This document shows positions 1 through 8,191 of a stretch of 64,000 nucleotides of DNA, piece after piece. How positions within the stretch are numbered: the first letter of the stretch is position 1; every line of letters starts with the position of its first letter. Below the pieces are notes generated by a model. That model did no database searches. It was not told where the DNA came from and worked only from the letters and a program-made list of their open reading frames with translations. The DNA comes from Thalassocella blandensis (lineage in GTDB: Bacteria > Pseudomonadota > Gammaproteobacteria > Pseudomonadales > Cellvibrionaceae): NCBI GenBank assembly GCA_902141825.1, contig CABFPG010000010.1, forward strand, positions 1 through 64,000, given 5' to 3'. A program made the translations under genes and the position numbers.

Positions 1-60
1 AACGGCTTCAATTTTAAATTCCTTCGTATATGTTTTATAGGGTTTGCGTTTTTGTACCAT
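1..60 (-). CDS. Transposase OrfA N-terminus, IS3-like (partial)
   Basis: Reading the minus strand from the ATG at 60-58 gives 20 codons before the window ends. They begin M-V-Q-K-R-K-P-Y and contain the Y-T-K-E-F-K-I-E-A-V segment. The pattern 'basic stretch, Y-T-x-E-F-K-x-E-A-V' opens the helix-turn-helix of IS3-family OrfA proteins. The rest of the element lies outside the window, so completeness and exact family cannot be judged. The sequence just upstream (about 61-120) should hold the element's end, with two related GGACA(C/A)TTT words on the minus strand, but I cannot fix the terminal inverted repeat from one end. Confidence 0.6.
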   Translation of the reverse strand, partial: MVQKRKPYKTYTKEFKIEAV

Positions 61-470
61 AATAGACACCTCTGATTGGACTAAATTGTCCTCTATTTAA
101 AGTGTCCGTTAAAGTGGGGAGCTTCACTCTGACCCCTTGATGAAATATCTTATATGATTCGAATTTTGGATAAAGATGTATGCTCAAATAAATTTCACGG
201 TATTCAACTTTTTTTATTTTCTGGATCTCTAATGAATGTTGGGGGAAGTTTTCAGTTTAATGTAAAAAAGATTAATTTTATTGAACTCCCATTCACTTTT
301 AAAAACATAATTATTTTTTACTTGAACCTCAAACCCTTCATTGTTAATAGGTATGAAGTTTGTCAATGGCAGGCATGCTCAGATGGTGCATAGGCGGTCA
401 AGTCTGTGAATAAGCCTGAAAAATTTATATTTAAGATCAAATACCTTTGTAAACGAAAAGCAAGGGTGTA
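61..470. other. Non-coding stretch with IS end and RAYT-type motif
   Basis: No convincing gene. The 79-codon frame at 154-393 has no recognisable domain and no good ribosome binding site. TTCACTCTGACCCC at 123-136 resembles a motif that, from memory, flanks many REP-associated transposase (RAYT) genes. That fits the RAYT remnant just downstream and suggests nested mobile debris. Confidence 0.4.
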
Positions 471-701
471 TTGATTCGGAACAGTCTCTGGTTGTATTCT
501 AAGCCCCCAAAATTGAATCTACCTAAACCGCTGTCGTTTAATCAGGAGAGGTTTGAGGATAGAAATACAGCCATGGCTGGAGTATATCGAAGTGGTCATT
601 ATGTTCTTTCTGAAGTTGGTGGCATATATGGAGTGAGTTATGCCGCTGAGAGTCGAGTGGCAATGGTCGAATTAAACAGGTTTTATAGGACAATAAAATA
701 A
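471..701 (+). pseudogene. RAYT transposase C-terminal remnant
   Basis: From about residue 17 the frame reads L-P-K-P-L-S-F, then D-R-N-T-A-M-A-G-V-Y-R-S-G-H-Y and G-G-I-Y-G-V-S-Y-A-A-E-S-R-V. This matches the C-terminal helix-turn-helix of REP-associated Y1 transposases, whose usual form is 'RN.AM..AY.SG.Y...EIG..FGVHY..VSR'. The catalytic Y1 domain with its HUH motif is absent upstream in all frames I could read, and several conserved positions are degenerate (EIG to EVG, VHYSTVSR to VSYAAESR). The first about 16 codons are probably not original coding sequence. It is a decayed 3' fragment, unlikely to be functional. Confidence 0.55.
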
Positions 702-917
702 CTTCGCAGTGAATCTGAAAGGCAGGAAAACTTGCACCGACCTTATAGGGTTTAAATTCGTATTTATCCTGGCTGCCGACTTTTCGCGTTGTAAGGTCTC
801 AATTCCACTTGGTTGCAACACACCTCCTTGGCTGGAATGCCTTATTTGTGGATTTACCTGCTAAAGGCATCTATACTTTAGGTTTCTCTTCAAAGCTTAA
901 CTCTAAAAGGACTAAAC

Positions 918-1706
918 ATGAGTACTTCTCCCTATCAAACCCCTTCGGCTAACATGGAACCCGGAAGTATGGTGAAATGCATTGGTTGTAGTAAGGATTT
1001 GCATTTTACGGCGGCGGCCTGTCCTCATTGTGGAGCTTCTCAACGAACAAGACGTTATAAAAGTAAAACGGTGGCTGCGTTGTTTGCTTTCTTTCTTGGC
1101 GGTTTTGGTGCGCATCGATTTTATCTTGGACAATGGTGGGGCGTTTTTTATTTGCTATTCTTTTGGGCTTGGATTCCAGGGCTTATTGCTTTAATTGAGT
1201 TCTTTGTTTTTTTATTGTCAAATTCTCAACGCTGGGATGAAAAATATAATGAAGGGAAACCGGCGGGGCCAAATGAAAAAGGTGGTGGTGCTGCTATTGT
1301 TATTTTGGCGATTTTAGGTGGGTTTGTTTTTATAGCGATTATCGGGGTGTTAGCTGCGGTGTCTATCCCCGCTTATCAAGACTATACGCAACGCGCTAAA
1401 ATCAGTCAGGCTTTGGTGGCGATGACGCCTATTCGTCAACAGGTAGAATCATTTATCAGTGAGAATGGTGTGATGCCAGATTCAAATATTATGATTGGTT
1501 TGGACGAGCCATTCAAGCTTGCAGGTGGGCATGAATTGATTGTATCTGAAGGTGGCATGGAGCTAATACTGGTCAGCGAGATGGAACGGGTAAATGGTAA
1601 GTCGATTATTTATACGCTTGCTGAAGACGAGGGATTTGTTACTTGGGATTGCAAGGGCGGCACCTTACCCAGGATGTATCGACCTCAACAATGTCGAAGT
1701 GAGTAG
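918..1706 (+). CDS. Zinc-ribbon / TM2 / pilin-like fusion membrane protein
   Basis: This 262-residue protein has three visible parts. Residues about 18-45 form a zinc ribbon with two CxxC pairs (C-I-G-C and C-P-H-C). Residues about 48-105 are a TM2 domain, with the G-G-F-G-A-H-R-F-Y-L-G signature and two hydrophobic helices. From about residue 125 a third hydrophobic segment ends G-V-L-A-A-V-S-I-P-A-Y-Q-D-Y-T, the hallmark of the type IV pilin N-terminal helix, followed by a small soluble domain with two cysteines near the C-terminus. There is no prepilin peptidase site before this helix, so it is probably a tethered pilin-like domain and not an assembled pilin. The start follows AAAAGGACTAAAC, a good ribosome binding site. 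Function is unknown. Confidence 0.75.
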   Translation: MSTSPYQTPSANMEPGSMVKCIGCSKDLHFTAAACPHCGASQRTRRYKSKTVAALFAFFLGGFGAHRFYLGQWWGVFYLLFFWAWIPGLIALIEFFVFLLSNSQRWDEKYNEGKPAGPNEKGGGAAIVILAILGGFVFIAIIGVLAAVSIPAYQDYTQRAKISQALVAMTPIRQQVESFISENGVMPDSNIMIGLDEPFKLAGGHELIVSEGGMELILVSEMERVNGKSIIYTLAEDEGFVTWDCKGGTLPRMYRPQQCRSE

Positions 1707-1854
1707 TTTTATACTTGCGATTATTGCCAACCAGATAAAAGTATCTGGATCAAACACGTAAAGCTACTTGTATTTGAAGAGAGAATAAAAGCCCGGATTA
1801 TTCCCTCTGCTTTTTCACAAATAATCGTAGCCTTTATTAGAGATTAGAGGTTAG

Positions 1855-1941
1855 CCTCTGTGACCGTCGCCAGCATGGATGCTGTGGTCTGATACTTCGG
1901 CGTCTAGCCCACAAGGAAGTGTTCATACTGTGTCACAGAGG
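1855..1941. repeat. Structured palindromic element, REP-like
   Basis: A perfect 10-base inverted repeat (CCTCTGTGAC at 1855-1864, GTCACAGAGG at 1932-1941) encloses two smaller hairpins. CAGCATGGATGCTG at 1871-1884 leaves a TGGA loop, and CACAAGGAAGTG at 1910-1921 leaves AAGGAA. The arrangement recalls repetitive extragenic palindromes of marine gammaproteobacteria and could relate to the RAYT remnant at 471-701. Both loops carry GGA, so an RNA from here might also bind a CsrA/RsmE-type protein. Only one copy is seen in this window. Confidence 0.5.
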
Positions 1942-2244
1942 TAAGTGCTCGATTCCTGTCTGCAACAAGCTTGGCGTACCATAACTTTAGAGTGCGTTGA
2001 GGTTCAACCAAAAGAATCTAAAGCTATGGGACATTAGTTGGACCTATTCCTGGCATTTATTTTCCTGGTTTCGGTGCTTTAAAAAATGTCGTCAACCGTG
2101 TGGTTGTGCTTCAGTTTTCTATGCTGATATTTTTTCTGATTTTTTATCTTCTGTGCGTTCGTAAATCCCATCCGTAGTTCTGAAATGTCATCTTTTTAGG
2201 TAGATATCGTTCACCTTAAATGTGCGAATTTACCTGTTCCTTAT

Positions 2245-2259
2245 TGATAATAATTATCA
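2245..2259. promoter_or_regulatory. Fur box
   Basis: TGATAATAATTATCA is a perfect 7-1-7 palindrome and matches the classical Fur consensus unit. It lies 198 bases upstream of the PhoX-like gene, in an AT-rich promoter-like stretch. This suggests iron-dependent repression of the PhoX-like and di-heme lipoprotein genes. No clear -35/-10 pair was assigned. Confidence 0.7.
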
Positions 2260-2456
2260 TTTATTTTTTCGTAAATCTTTAAAGAAAACGTCACACAGAC
2301 GTTTACGAAACGTAACATTTCCTCACTAATGTGCAATGCGTCATTAGAAGTCTCTGCAGGACTTTAAGTCCTCATTTCATAAAAGAATTCATGTTGCCAC
2401 ATTTCTAAAAGCTGCATATTTCAATAGCTTCAATAAAAACGAGGGGAGTACTACCT

Positions 2457-4472
2457 ATGCAATTCGAATTAAACAAAAAAGGCCTGTTACTGGCCGCTAT
2501 GGTGTCTGCATTGACATTGGCGGGTTGTAGTGGTGATGACGGAAGTCGTGGACCAGCAGGTGCTGATGGGCAAAATGGCCAAGACGGCGGACAAGGGCCC
2601 TCGGGTGAAAATGGTCAGGATGGTCAAGATGGACAGGATGGACAGGATGGACAGGATGGACAGGATGGCCAAAACGGGCAAGATGGACAAAATGGCCAGG
2701 ACGGACAAGATGGCCAAGACGGTGCGGGTGCAGGGCTTGTTACACCAGGCCTTACGCGTTTAGCGACAGTGCCTTTAGGTGCGGAAGTGACAGGTGCATT
2801 TCTGACCGACAGCGGCGATTTGTTTTTTAATGTTCAACATCCTAGCGGCAGTAACGCGGCAACAAATTACCAGAGCAAGACTTTCCATACTGGTACGGTA
2901 GGGGTTGTAAAAGGTGTGAACATTAACCAACTACCTAAAAATTTAATTTCCGTGGCTGTTCCAAAAACGGCGCAGGAGCAGGAAACGGTTCAAATGGCTT
3001 ACGGGACTTATCAAATCCTTGGTCAAACTGGCGATACGTTTAGTGGTGCTATCGCTGAAGGCTTGGGAACTGTGATGGCGGTAGACGATGCAACCGTTGC
3101 GGTAGAAAGTGATACTCCAGACTTTAATGGCTTTGTATCCACAGGAGCGAATGAAGGTTATCTATTCACAAACTGGGAATCCATTCCCGGTGGCATGAGC
3201 CGGTTGAAATTACAGAAGAATCCTTCAAACGGTGATTGGAGTGTGGATACCACTGATGTGATGATGTTGGATTTTGGCGCTTGGGGAACCATCGCTAATT
3301 GTTTCGGTTCTGTTTCTCCCTGGGGCACGCCATTAACGTCTGAAGAGTGGGGTAATTCAGGTGATAATACACATCTATGGAATATGCCTACTACTAACGG
3401 TTCGCAAGATGCGATGACGCTTTACACCGACCCTACCGCCAGCGGTGCCACAGACGCAGATCCTTTTCCTAATACGTATCGGTACCATTACATTGTAGAA
3501 ATCACGGATGCAACAGGAGTGGCACCAACACCTGTTAAGCAATATACCATGGGTCGCTATGAGCATGAAAACTCGATTGTTATGCCTGATCAGCGAACCG
3601 TTTATCTCTCGCAAGACGATACTAATGGTGTAATGTTTAAATTCGTTGCTGATGTTGCTGGAGACTTAAGCGCGGGAACACTGTACGCCGCGAAACTCAC
3701 ACAGGATGCGGGAAGTGATGAACCACTGACAACCGGTTTTGATGTTACATGGATTGAATTGGCCAACGGTAACAATGCAACGATCGAAACCTGGATCGCT
3801 GCTTACGATAATGTCAATTTTGATTCTTATGAAGAAGGTAAGAGTGATTATCTGACGGATGCAGATGCAATTGCCTGGGCGAATGGAGATGCGAACTACC
3901 CTTCCTACACGACAGCATATGCCCCGGCAGTAGATGCAGGATACACCGGCGCCAACACGTTTGGTGGTCAGGTTACGGCTGGAGCTGCGATGGATGATCG
4001 TGTCGCTTTCCTGGAGTCTCGTAAAGCGGCGCGTGCAAAAGGTGCGACTGCAGAATTCCGAAAATTCGAAGGAATTTATGTTAACCAAAAACGCGCGGAA
4101 GAAGCTGTCGACGGTACAGATCTGGTTGCCGGTGAGGTGGTAACAGAAGCCTATGTGTATTTCGCTATTTCAGATATGGACAACGGCATGATTGATGACG
4201 AGGGCGATATTCAATTGTCTAACCGTGTAAAAGACTGTGGTGGTGTTTATCGTATGCCATTGATGGCAGGTTATGACATTAATCGTATTGAGCCTGTGGT
4301 GATGGGGGCGACATATCGTTCTAGTGTTGATGGTGCGGAGCGCTGTGATGTGAATGCATTGTCCCAGCCAGACAACGTCATCGTGATGGATGACGGCCGT
4401 ATTATCATTGGCGAAGATGGCGACCAAACCAATAATACCTTGTGGTTGTACGATCCTCGCGTGAATGATTAA
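2457..4472 (+). CDS. PhoX-like (DUF839) lipoprotein with collagen-like stalk
   Basis: A 671-residue lipoprotein: the signal peptide ends in L-A-G-C with lipidated Cys24. Residues 29-93 are Gly-X-Y triplets, mostly G-Q-D, forming a collagen-like stalk. The rest resembles the PhoX/DUF839 alkaline phosphatase family: N-C-F-G-S-V-S-P-W-G-T-P-L-T-S-E-E, then G-R-Y-E-H-E-N-S-I-V, V-Y-L-S-Q-D-D-T-N and near the end P-D-N-V-I-V-M-D-D-G-R. PhoX enzymes are Ca/Fe metallophosphatases, usually Tat-exported. Here export is as a lipoprotein, and the Cys usual in the family's 'T-C-E-E' motif is Ser, so catalytic activity is uncertain. The start follows GAGGGGAG. A Fur box lies upstream, and a di-heme lipoprotein gene follows after 111 bases. 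Confidence 0.75.
   Translation: MQFELNKKGLLLAAMVSALTLAGCSGDDGSRGPAGADGQNGQDGGQGPSGENGQDGQDGQDGQDGQDGQDGQNGQDGQNGQDGQDGQDGAGAGLVTPGLTRLATVPLGAEVTGAFLTDSGDLFFNVQHPSGSNAATNYQSKTFHTGTVGVVKGVNINQLPKNLISVAVPKTAQEQETVQMAYGTYQILGQTGDTFSGAIAEGLGTVMAVDDATVAVESDTPDFNGFVSTGANEGYLFTNWESIPGGMSRLKLQKNPSNGDWSVDTTDVMMLDFGAWGTIANCFGSVSPWGTPLTSEEWGNSGDNTHLWNMPTTNGSQDAMTLYTDPTASGATDADPFPNTYRYHYIVEITDATGVAPTPVKQYTMGRYEHENSIVMPDQRTVYLSQDDTNGVMFKFVADVAGDLSAGTLYAAKLTQDAGSDEPLTTGFDVTWIELANGNNATIETWIAAYDNVNFDSYEEGKSDYLTDADAIAWANGDANYPSYTTAYAPAVDAGYTGANTFGGQVTAGAAMDDRVAFLESRKAARAKGATAEFRKFEGIYVNQKRAEEAVDGTDLVAGEVVTEAYVYFAISDMDNGMIDDEGDIQLSNRVKDCGGVYRMPLMAGYDINRIEPVVMGATYRSSVDGAERCDVNALSQPDNVIVMDDGRIIIGEDGDQTNNTLWLYDPRVND
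2541..2735 (+). repeat. Collagen-like Gly-X-Y repeat region
   Basis: About 21 Gly-X-Y triplets encoded by near-identical 9-base units. GGACAGGAT occurs four times in direct succession around 2630-2665, flanked by diverged copies. The unit is a multiple of three, so copy-number change would alter stalk length without a frameshift. Confidence 0.9.
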
Positions 4473-4528
4473 GTAGTGCCAGTGAAAACCATCATTCAAA
4501 AACAGGGTGATGAAAAGTAAGTTCGATG

Positions 4529-4560
4529 AAAGGGAGCAGCGTAGCTGTTCCCTTTCTTTG
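4529..4560 (+). terminator. Stem-loop between PhoX-like and di-heme genes
   Basis: AAAGGGAGCAGC, loop GTA, GCTGTTCCCTTT forms a 12-pair stem with one G-T pair. It is followed by a short imperfect T-rich tail (CTTTG). It may terminate partially between the two genes, or protect the upstream message. Confidence 0.4.
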
Positions 4561-4583
4561 CATGTGTAACGGAGCAAAATTTT

Positions 4584-6266
4584 ATGGCCAAAATAGCGGT
4601 GATTGGGGCCATTCTCGTTGTCGGTGTGTTAACCGGATGTAGCGAAAAACAGAATGAAAATACTAAATCAGCAGTACAAAACCAGATAGAGTTTGCCGCG
4701 GATGCGGCGCAACAAGGTAAGGTAAAAGCGCTGGACTATATTCAGCATAATGAAGCGTATAACCGGGAAGCCCCCATTCCTGCCCAATGTTATACCAAAA
4801 CAGAAGGGCAATTTAATCCTTGTTACACTTGCCATCAAAGTTATAAAGACGGTCGTCCCAATAGAATGAACGATGGTTTTCTTCAAGGCAGCTATGCGTT
4901 TTCGGAGTTTGGTGTTCGAAATCACTGGCAGAATCTTTTTAAAGATCGCAGTGGTTTTATCAATGGTATGTCTGATAAGGCGATACTGAACTATATTGCA
5001 CAAGATAATTACTCCCCGCTCATGGCATGGATGAATACAGATGCCTGGAATGGTGTCGTACCGGCTATTGAAAATCTGCATCGGGGCGCTGAAGCCTTTG
5101 ATGAAAATGGTTTGGCTAAAGACGGTTCGCGATGGGTCGCATTTAATTATAAGCCTTTGCCAAGTACCTTTTGGCCGACCAATGGATCTACCGATGATGT
5201 GATGGTAATGCTTCCAGAAAAATTTTCAGAAATAGATGGTGAATTTTCGCGGGACGTATATTTTGCCAATCTTAGTCTAATGGAAATGGCTATTTCTGGG
5301 GCTCAGTCATTGCACACCATTCCATTAAACGAAGCATTGTTGGATGTCGACCTGGACCACGACACTGTCTTGAGTGTGTCTGTTGAAAATATGATGCGGC
5401 GAACACACTATCTTGGTGATGCTCGAGATGTACCCGTTACAGATATGCTCTACCCTGAGGGGACGGCTTTTCTGCATACCGTTCGCTATATTGGTGTTGA
5501 TGAGAGTGGCCGTATTTACAATGCACCTCGAATGAAGGAGGTGCGCTATATGAAAAAGGAACGCTTTCGAACAAAAGCCAGTCTTGCCAGCGGGTACTAT
5601 GTGGAGGCGAAAGAAAAACATTTTGGCAATTTACCTCAGGCGATCCAACACAAAGATCGAGGGATGAGCAATAACTTTGGCTGGTTGGTGTGGGGCTTTA
5701 TAGAAAATGCCGATGGCCAATTGCGTAAACAGCATTACGAAGAACAGTTTTCCTGTATGGGTTGCCATAAAAGCGTAGGAACAACCATAGATCACACGTT
5801 TGCATTTCCACGGAAAGTCGCCGGTGCTGCGGGCTGGGGGTATATTGACCTTAGCAAAATTGCTGATGTTCCCAATCTTGGTGAAACTGAGGGTGAATTT
5901 TTACAGTATATGAGCCGAGTCGGTGGTGGCGATGAATTCCGTCAAAATGCAGAAATGAAAAAGCGCTGGTTTCATGCTGATGGCAAGATTAACCGTGAAA
6001 AAATACAAAATGTTGACAGTATTTATGATCTCATAACACCGTCTCCCGAACGTGCATTAGCGTTGAATAAAGCTTATAAGGCGATTGTGGAAGAACAGAG
6101 TTACCTGTTTGGACGCGACGCAGTGTTAAGCCCAGCGGTGAATGTATTCCAACATATCAATAGTGATATAGCACCTTTGCAGGAAGAGCATCGCCATCCT
6201 TGGGATATTCGTCTGGCGTGGCCCAACTCGGAGAACGGTCATTGGGAGTTGAGTCAATTTAACTGA
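4584..6266 (+). CDS. Di-heme cytochrome c-type lipoprotein
   Basis: A 560-residue protein with a lipoprotein signal (V-L-T-G-C, Cys19) and two c-type heme motifs: C-Y-T-C-H at residues 80-84 and C-M-G-C-H at 391-395. The hemes are about 310 residues apart, unlike compact c-type cytochromes. The intervening sequence is rich in aromatic residues and His and matches no family I can name. It is presumably anchored in a membrane facing the periplasm or the outside, and would bind two hemes for electron transfer or a redox reaction. It follows the PhoX-like lipoprotein in the same orientation and may share its Fur-controlled promoter, though a stem-loop lies between. The start has GGAGC 10 bases upstream. 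Confidence 0.65.
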   Translation: MAKIAVIGAILVVGVLTGCSEKQNENTKSAVQNQIEFAADAAQQGKVKALDYIQHNEAYNREAPIPAQCYTKTEGQFNPCYTCHQSYKDGRPNRMNDGFLQGSYAFSEFGVRNHWQNLFKDRSGFINGMSDKAILNYIAQDNYSPLMAWMNTDAWNGVVPAIENLHRGAEAFDENGLAKDGSRWVAFNYKPLPSTFWPTNGSTDDVMVMLPEKFSEIDGEFSRDVYFANLSLMEMAISGAQSLHTIPLNEALLDVDLDHDTVLSVSVENMMRRTHYLGDARDVPVTDMLYPEGTAFLHTVRYIGVDESGRIYNAPRMKEVRYMKKERFRTKASLASGYYVEAKEKHFGNLPQAIQHKDRGMSNNFGWLVWGFIENADGQLRKQHYEEQFSCMGCHKSVGTTIDHTFAFPRKVAGAAGWGYIDLSKIADVPNLGETEGEFLQYMSRVGGGDEFRQNAEMKKRWFHADGKINREKIQNVDSIYDLITPSPERALALNKAYKAIVEEQSYLFGRDAVLSPAVNVFQHINSDIAPLQEEHRHPWDIRLAWPNSENGHWELSQFN

Positions 6267-6275
6267 TTCGGAAAA

Positions 6276-6301
6276 CATCGTGGTAATGGAATACCATGAT
6301 G
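6276..6301 (+). other. Stem-loop without T-tract
   Basis: CATCGTGGTA and TACCATGATG pair (10 bp, one G-T) around a 6-base loop in the 64-base gap before the CDF-HflK gene. There is no T-run, so it is more likely an RNA processing or stability element than a terminator. Confidence 0.35.
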
Positions 6302-6330
6302 TCACAAAACTGTAAAGCTTCGGTGATAGC

Positions 6331-8190
6331 GTGTCGACACTTGCCGTTAAGCGGCGTTTTTATGTTTATCGCGATTGCTTGCCAACGCCCATCATGTTCA
6401 AAGACCGCAGAATTCGCACCTCACTTATCGCCATTGCTGCGGACATCGTTCTCACCGGATTAAAAGCTGGTTTGGCCATTGTTACTGGCAGTGCAGCGCT
6501 ACTCGCCGACGCCTATCACTCCGGTGCCGACCTGATTGTCTCTCTTGTTTTATTAGGGAGTCTGTTTTTACGATATCGAGAAGAAAACCGCCAGGAATCG
6601 TCTGCTGCGTTAGGCCAAGCGAGCGCTTTCGGATTTGCTCGCCGTGTTGAATGTATTTTGGCGATTGCGGTTTCGTTTGTCATTCTTTATGTTCCATTTG
6701 AAATTCTCAGTGAACTGGATCAGCGTTCGGACGAAACTCTGCAATTTTTATGGGTAGGGATTGGTGGTGTGCTGGTTGTAATTGCCATCGTCCATTTTAT
6801 GGCACGATTCAAAACCCATGTGGGACGTGAAACGGATTCCCCTGCATTGGAAGCGGATGGTTATCATAGCAAGATAGATTTATTTTCCACTATCGCAGTA
6901 TTGGTCTCTTTGGTTGGCAGTTTAGTTGGCATTTATCTGGATGAGATCGTAGCGATTATTATCGCGGTGATGATTGGTATTGCGGGATTGGAATTGTTGG
7001 TTTCCGGGGTGCGAAGTTTAATTCGAGGGGATGATCTTGATCAGATTTCTGTGATAGAAAGTTTATTCGAATGGTTTGGACATATCCCAATATTTCGCTT
7101 CTTTGTGGCAGGGGGGAAGGCCTTCGTATCGTTGTTATTCGTCTTTCGCAAATATCTGCTATCTGTCTTGCTCCCACTTCTGGTTGCGGCTTGGTTGTTG
7201 TCGGGTTTTCTGGTGGTTCCTTTTGGCTATGTCGGTGTGAAAGAGCGATTTGGGGCTTCTAACTTTTCCGGCATGGAATCCGGGTTGCACTATCGACTTC
7301 CCTGGCCGATTGAAACTGTTACTTTACTTGAAAAAGGGCGCGTACTTTCCACTACGGTCGGTAGCCGGGTAGCAATTGTAAGTGAAAATGAAAGTGAAAA
7401 TGTAAGCAATGAGAATATTTCGGATCATGGCGTTAAACAAGCCATTAGTGAAAAAAGTACGAGTGCCTCCGACAAACTTTGGCGAGCGATTAAAGCCTCG
7501 CGTGTCCACAATGATGAAACGCTGTATTTAGCCACGGGTGATGAAAATCTCCTCGATATTCAGTTCGCGTTCCAATACCGCATTGTTGATCCCCTGTTTA
7601 TTTATTTACATACACGGGACGTAGAAAATACGGTTCATCGATTTGTTGAACACGCTTTATGGCGCGAAGCTGCGCAGCATAGTTTTGACAGTATCTTACA
7701 AAATTCTCATCATGAGTTTTCTGACCGAATTTCCAAGCGCGTTGAAATAGCGCTAGCGGGTGTGGGGATTGATGTTGTCACGGTTGATGCGCAGGTGCAA
7801 ATGTTGCAACCTCCTGCGATGGTGGTGCCGGTGTATCGTGACTTATTAAATGCGTTTCAGGAAAAGCAGCAAAGACAAAACAGAGCAGAAGCTCAACGAG
7901 CGGAAGACCTTCTTATTGCAAACGCGGAAAGAGTTACAGGAAAAGCACAGGTTGCTGTGGAAGCACTTGAGCGTAAGTTGCGTGCAGAAGGGGAAGTTGA
8001 GCGGTTTAATCAATTAGCCAAAGTGCATGCAGGCCATGCTGAGGCGGTTGAATTCAACCAATATATTCATACGCTGGTAAAAAACCTGGAGGGTAAGTCC
8101 AAAGTACTCACAGATCCTCGTATTGAAAAAACGGATCACCGTGTATGGGGTGTGCCGGGTGCTGTAGGCGTCAAAGAGGAGAGAAAATAG
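6331..8190 (+). CDS. Fused CDF cation transporter + HflK-like SPFH protein
   Basis: This 619-residue protein joins two families. Residues about 24-240 are a cation diffusion facilitator with both metal-site signatures: D60-A-Y-H63-S-G-A-D67 in TM2 and D176-G-Y-H179-S-K-I-D183 in TM5. The H-x3-D pairs in both helices resemble zinc-type sites. From about residue 268 come a new membrane helix and an SPFH/Band-7 domain of HflK type (G-Y-V-G-V-K-E-R-F-G; L-P-W-P-I-E; later an Ala/Glu/Arg-rich coiled coil). HflK normally forms the HflKC cage around FtsH. The GTG at 6331 is taken as start. An in-frame ATG at 6394, just before the first helix, is a plausible alternative since neither has a strong ribosome binding site. 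It is followed after 1 base by an HflC-like gene. Confidence 0.8.
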   Translation: MSTLAVKRRFYVYRDCLPTPIMFKDRRIRTSLIAIAADIVLTGLKAGLAIVTGSAALLADAYHSGADLIVSLVLLGSLFLRYREENRQESSAALGQASAFGFARRVECILAIAVSFVILYVPFEILSELDQRSDETLQFLWVGIGGVLVVIAIVHFMARFKTHVGRETDSPALEADGYHSKIDLFSTIAVLVSLVGSLVGIYLDEIVAIIIAVMIGIAGLELLVSGVRSLIRGDDLDQISVIESLFEWFGHIPIFRFFVAGGKAFVSLLFVFRKYLLSVLLPLLVAAWLLSGFLVVPFGYVGVKERFGASNFSGMESGLHYRLPWPIETVTLLEKGRVLSTTVGSRVAIVSENESENVSNENISDHGVKQAISEKSTSASDKLWRAIKASRVHNDETLYLATGDENLLDIQFAFQYRIVDPLFIYLHTRDVENTVHRFVEHALWREAAQHSFDSILQNSHHEFSDRISKRVEIALAGVGIDVVTVDAQVQMLQPPAMVVPVYRDLLNAFQEKQQRQNRAEAQRAEDLLIANAERVTGKAQVAVEALERKLRAEGEVERFNQLAKVHAGHAEAVEFNQYIHTLVKNLEGKSKVLTDPRIEKTDHRVWGVPGAVGVKEERK

Positions 8191-8191
8191 A

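Larger units (their letters stand above)
1707..2456. other. Intergenic region with palindromic element and Fur box
   Basis: No gene seen in 750 bases. It carries the structured palindromic element at 1855-1941 and a perfect 7-1-7 Fur-type palindrome at 2245-2259. The region 2210-2450 is AT-rich and is the likely promoter and leader of the downstream PhoX-like gene. Confidence 0.6.

Noticed and set aside
154-393. 79-codon frame after the IS end
   Set aside because: No ribosome binding site, no recognisable domain, AT-rich sequence with Phe/Ile/Asn-rich product.
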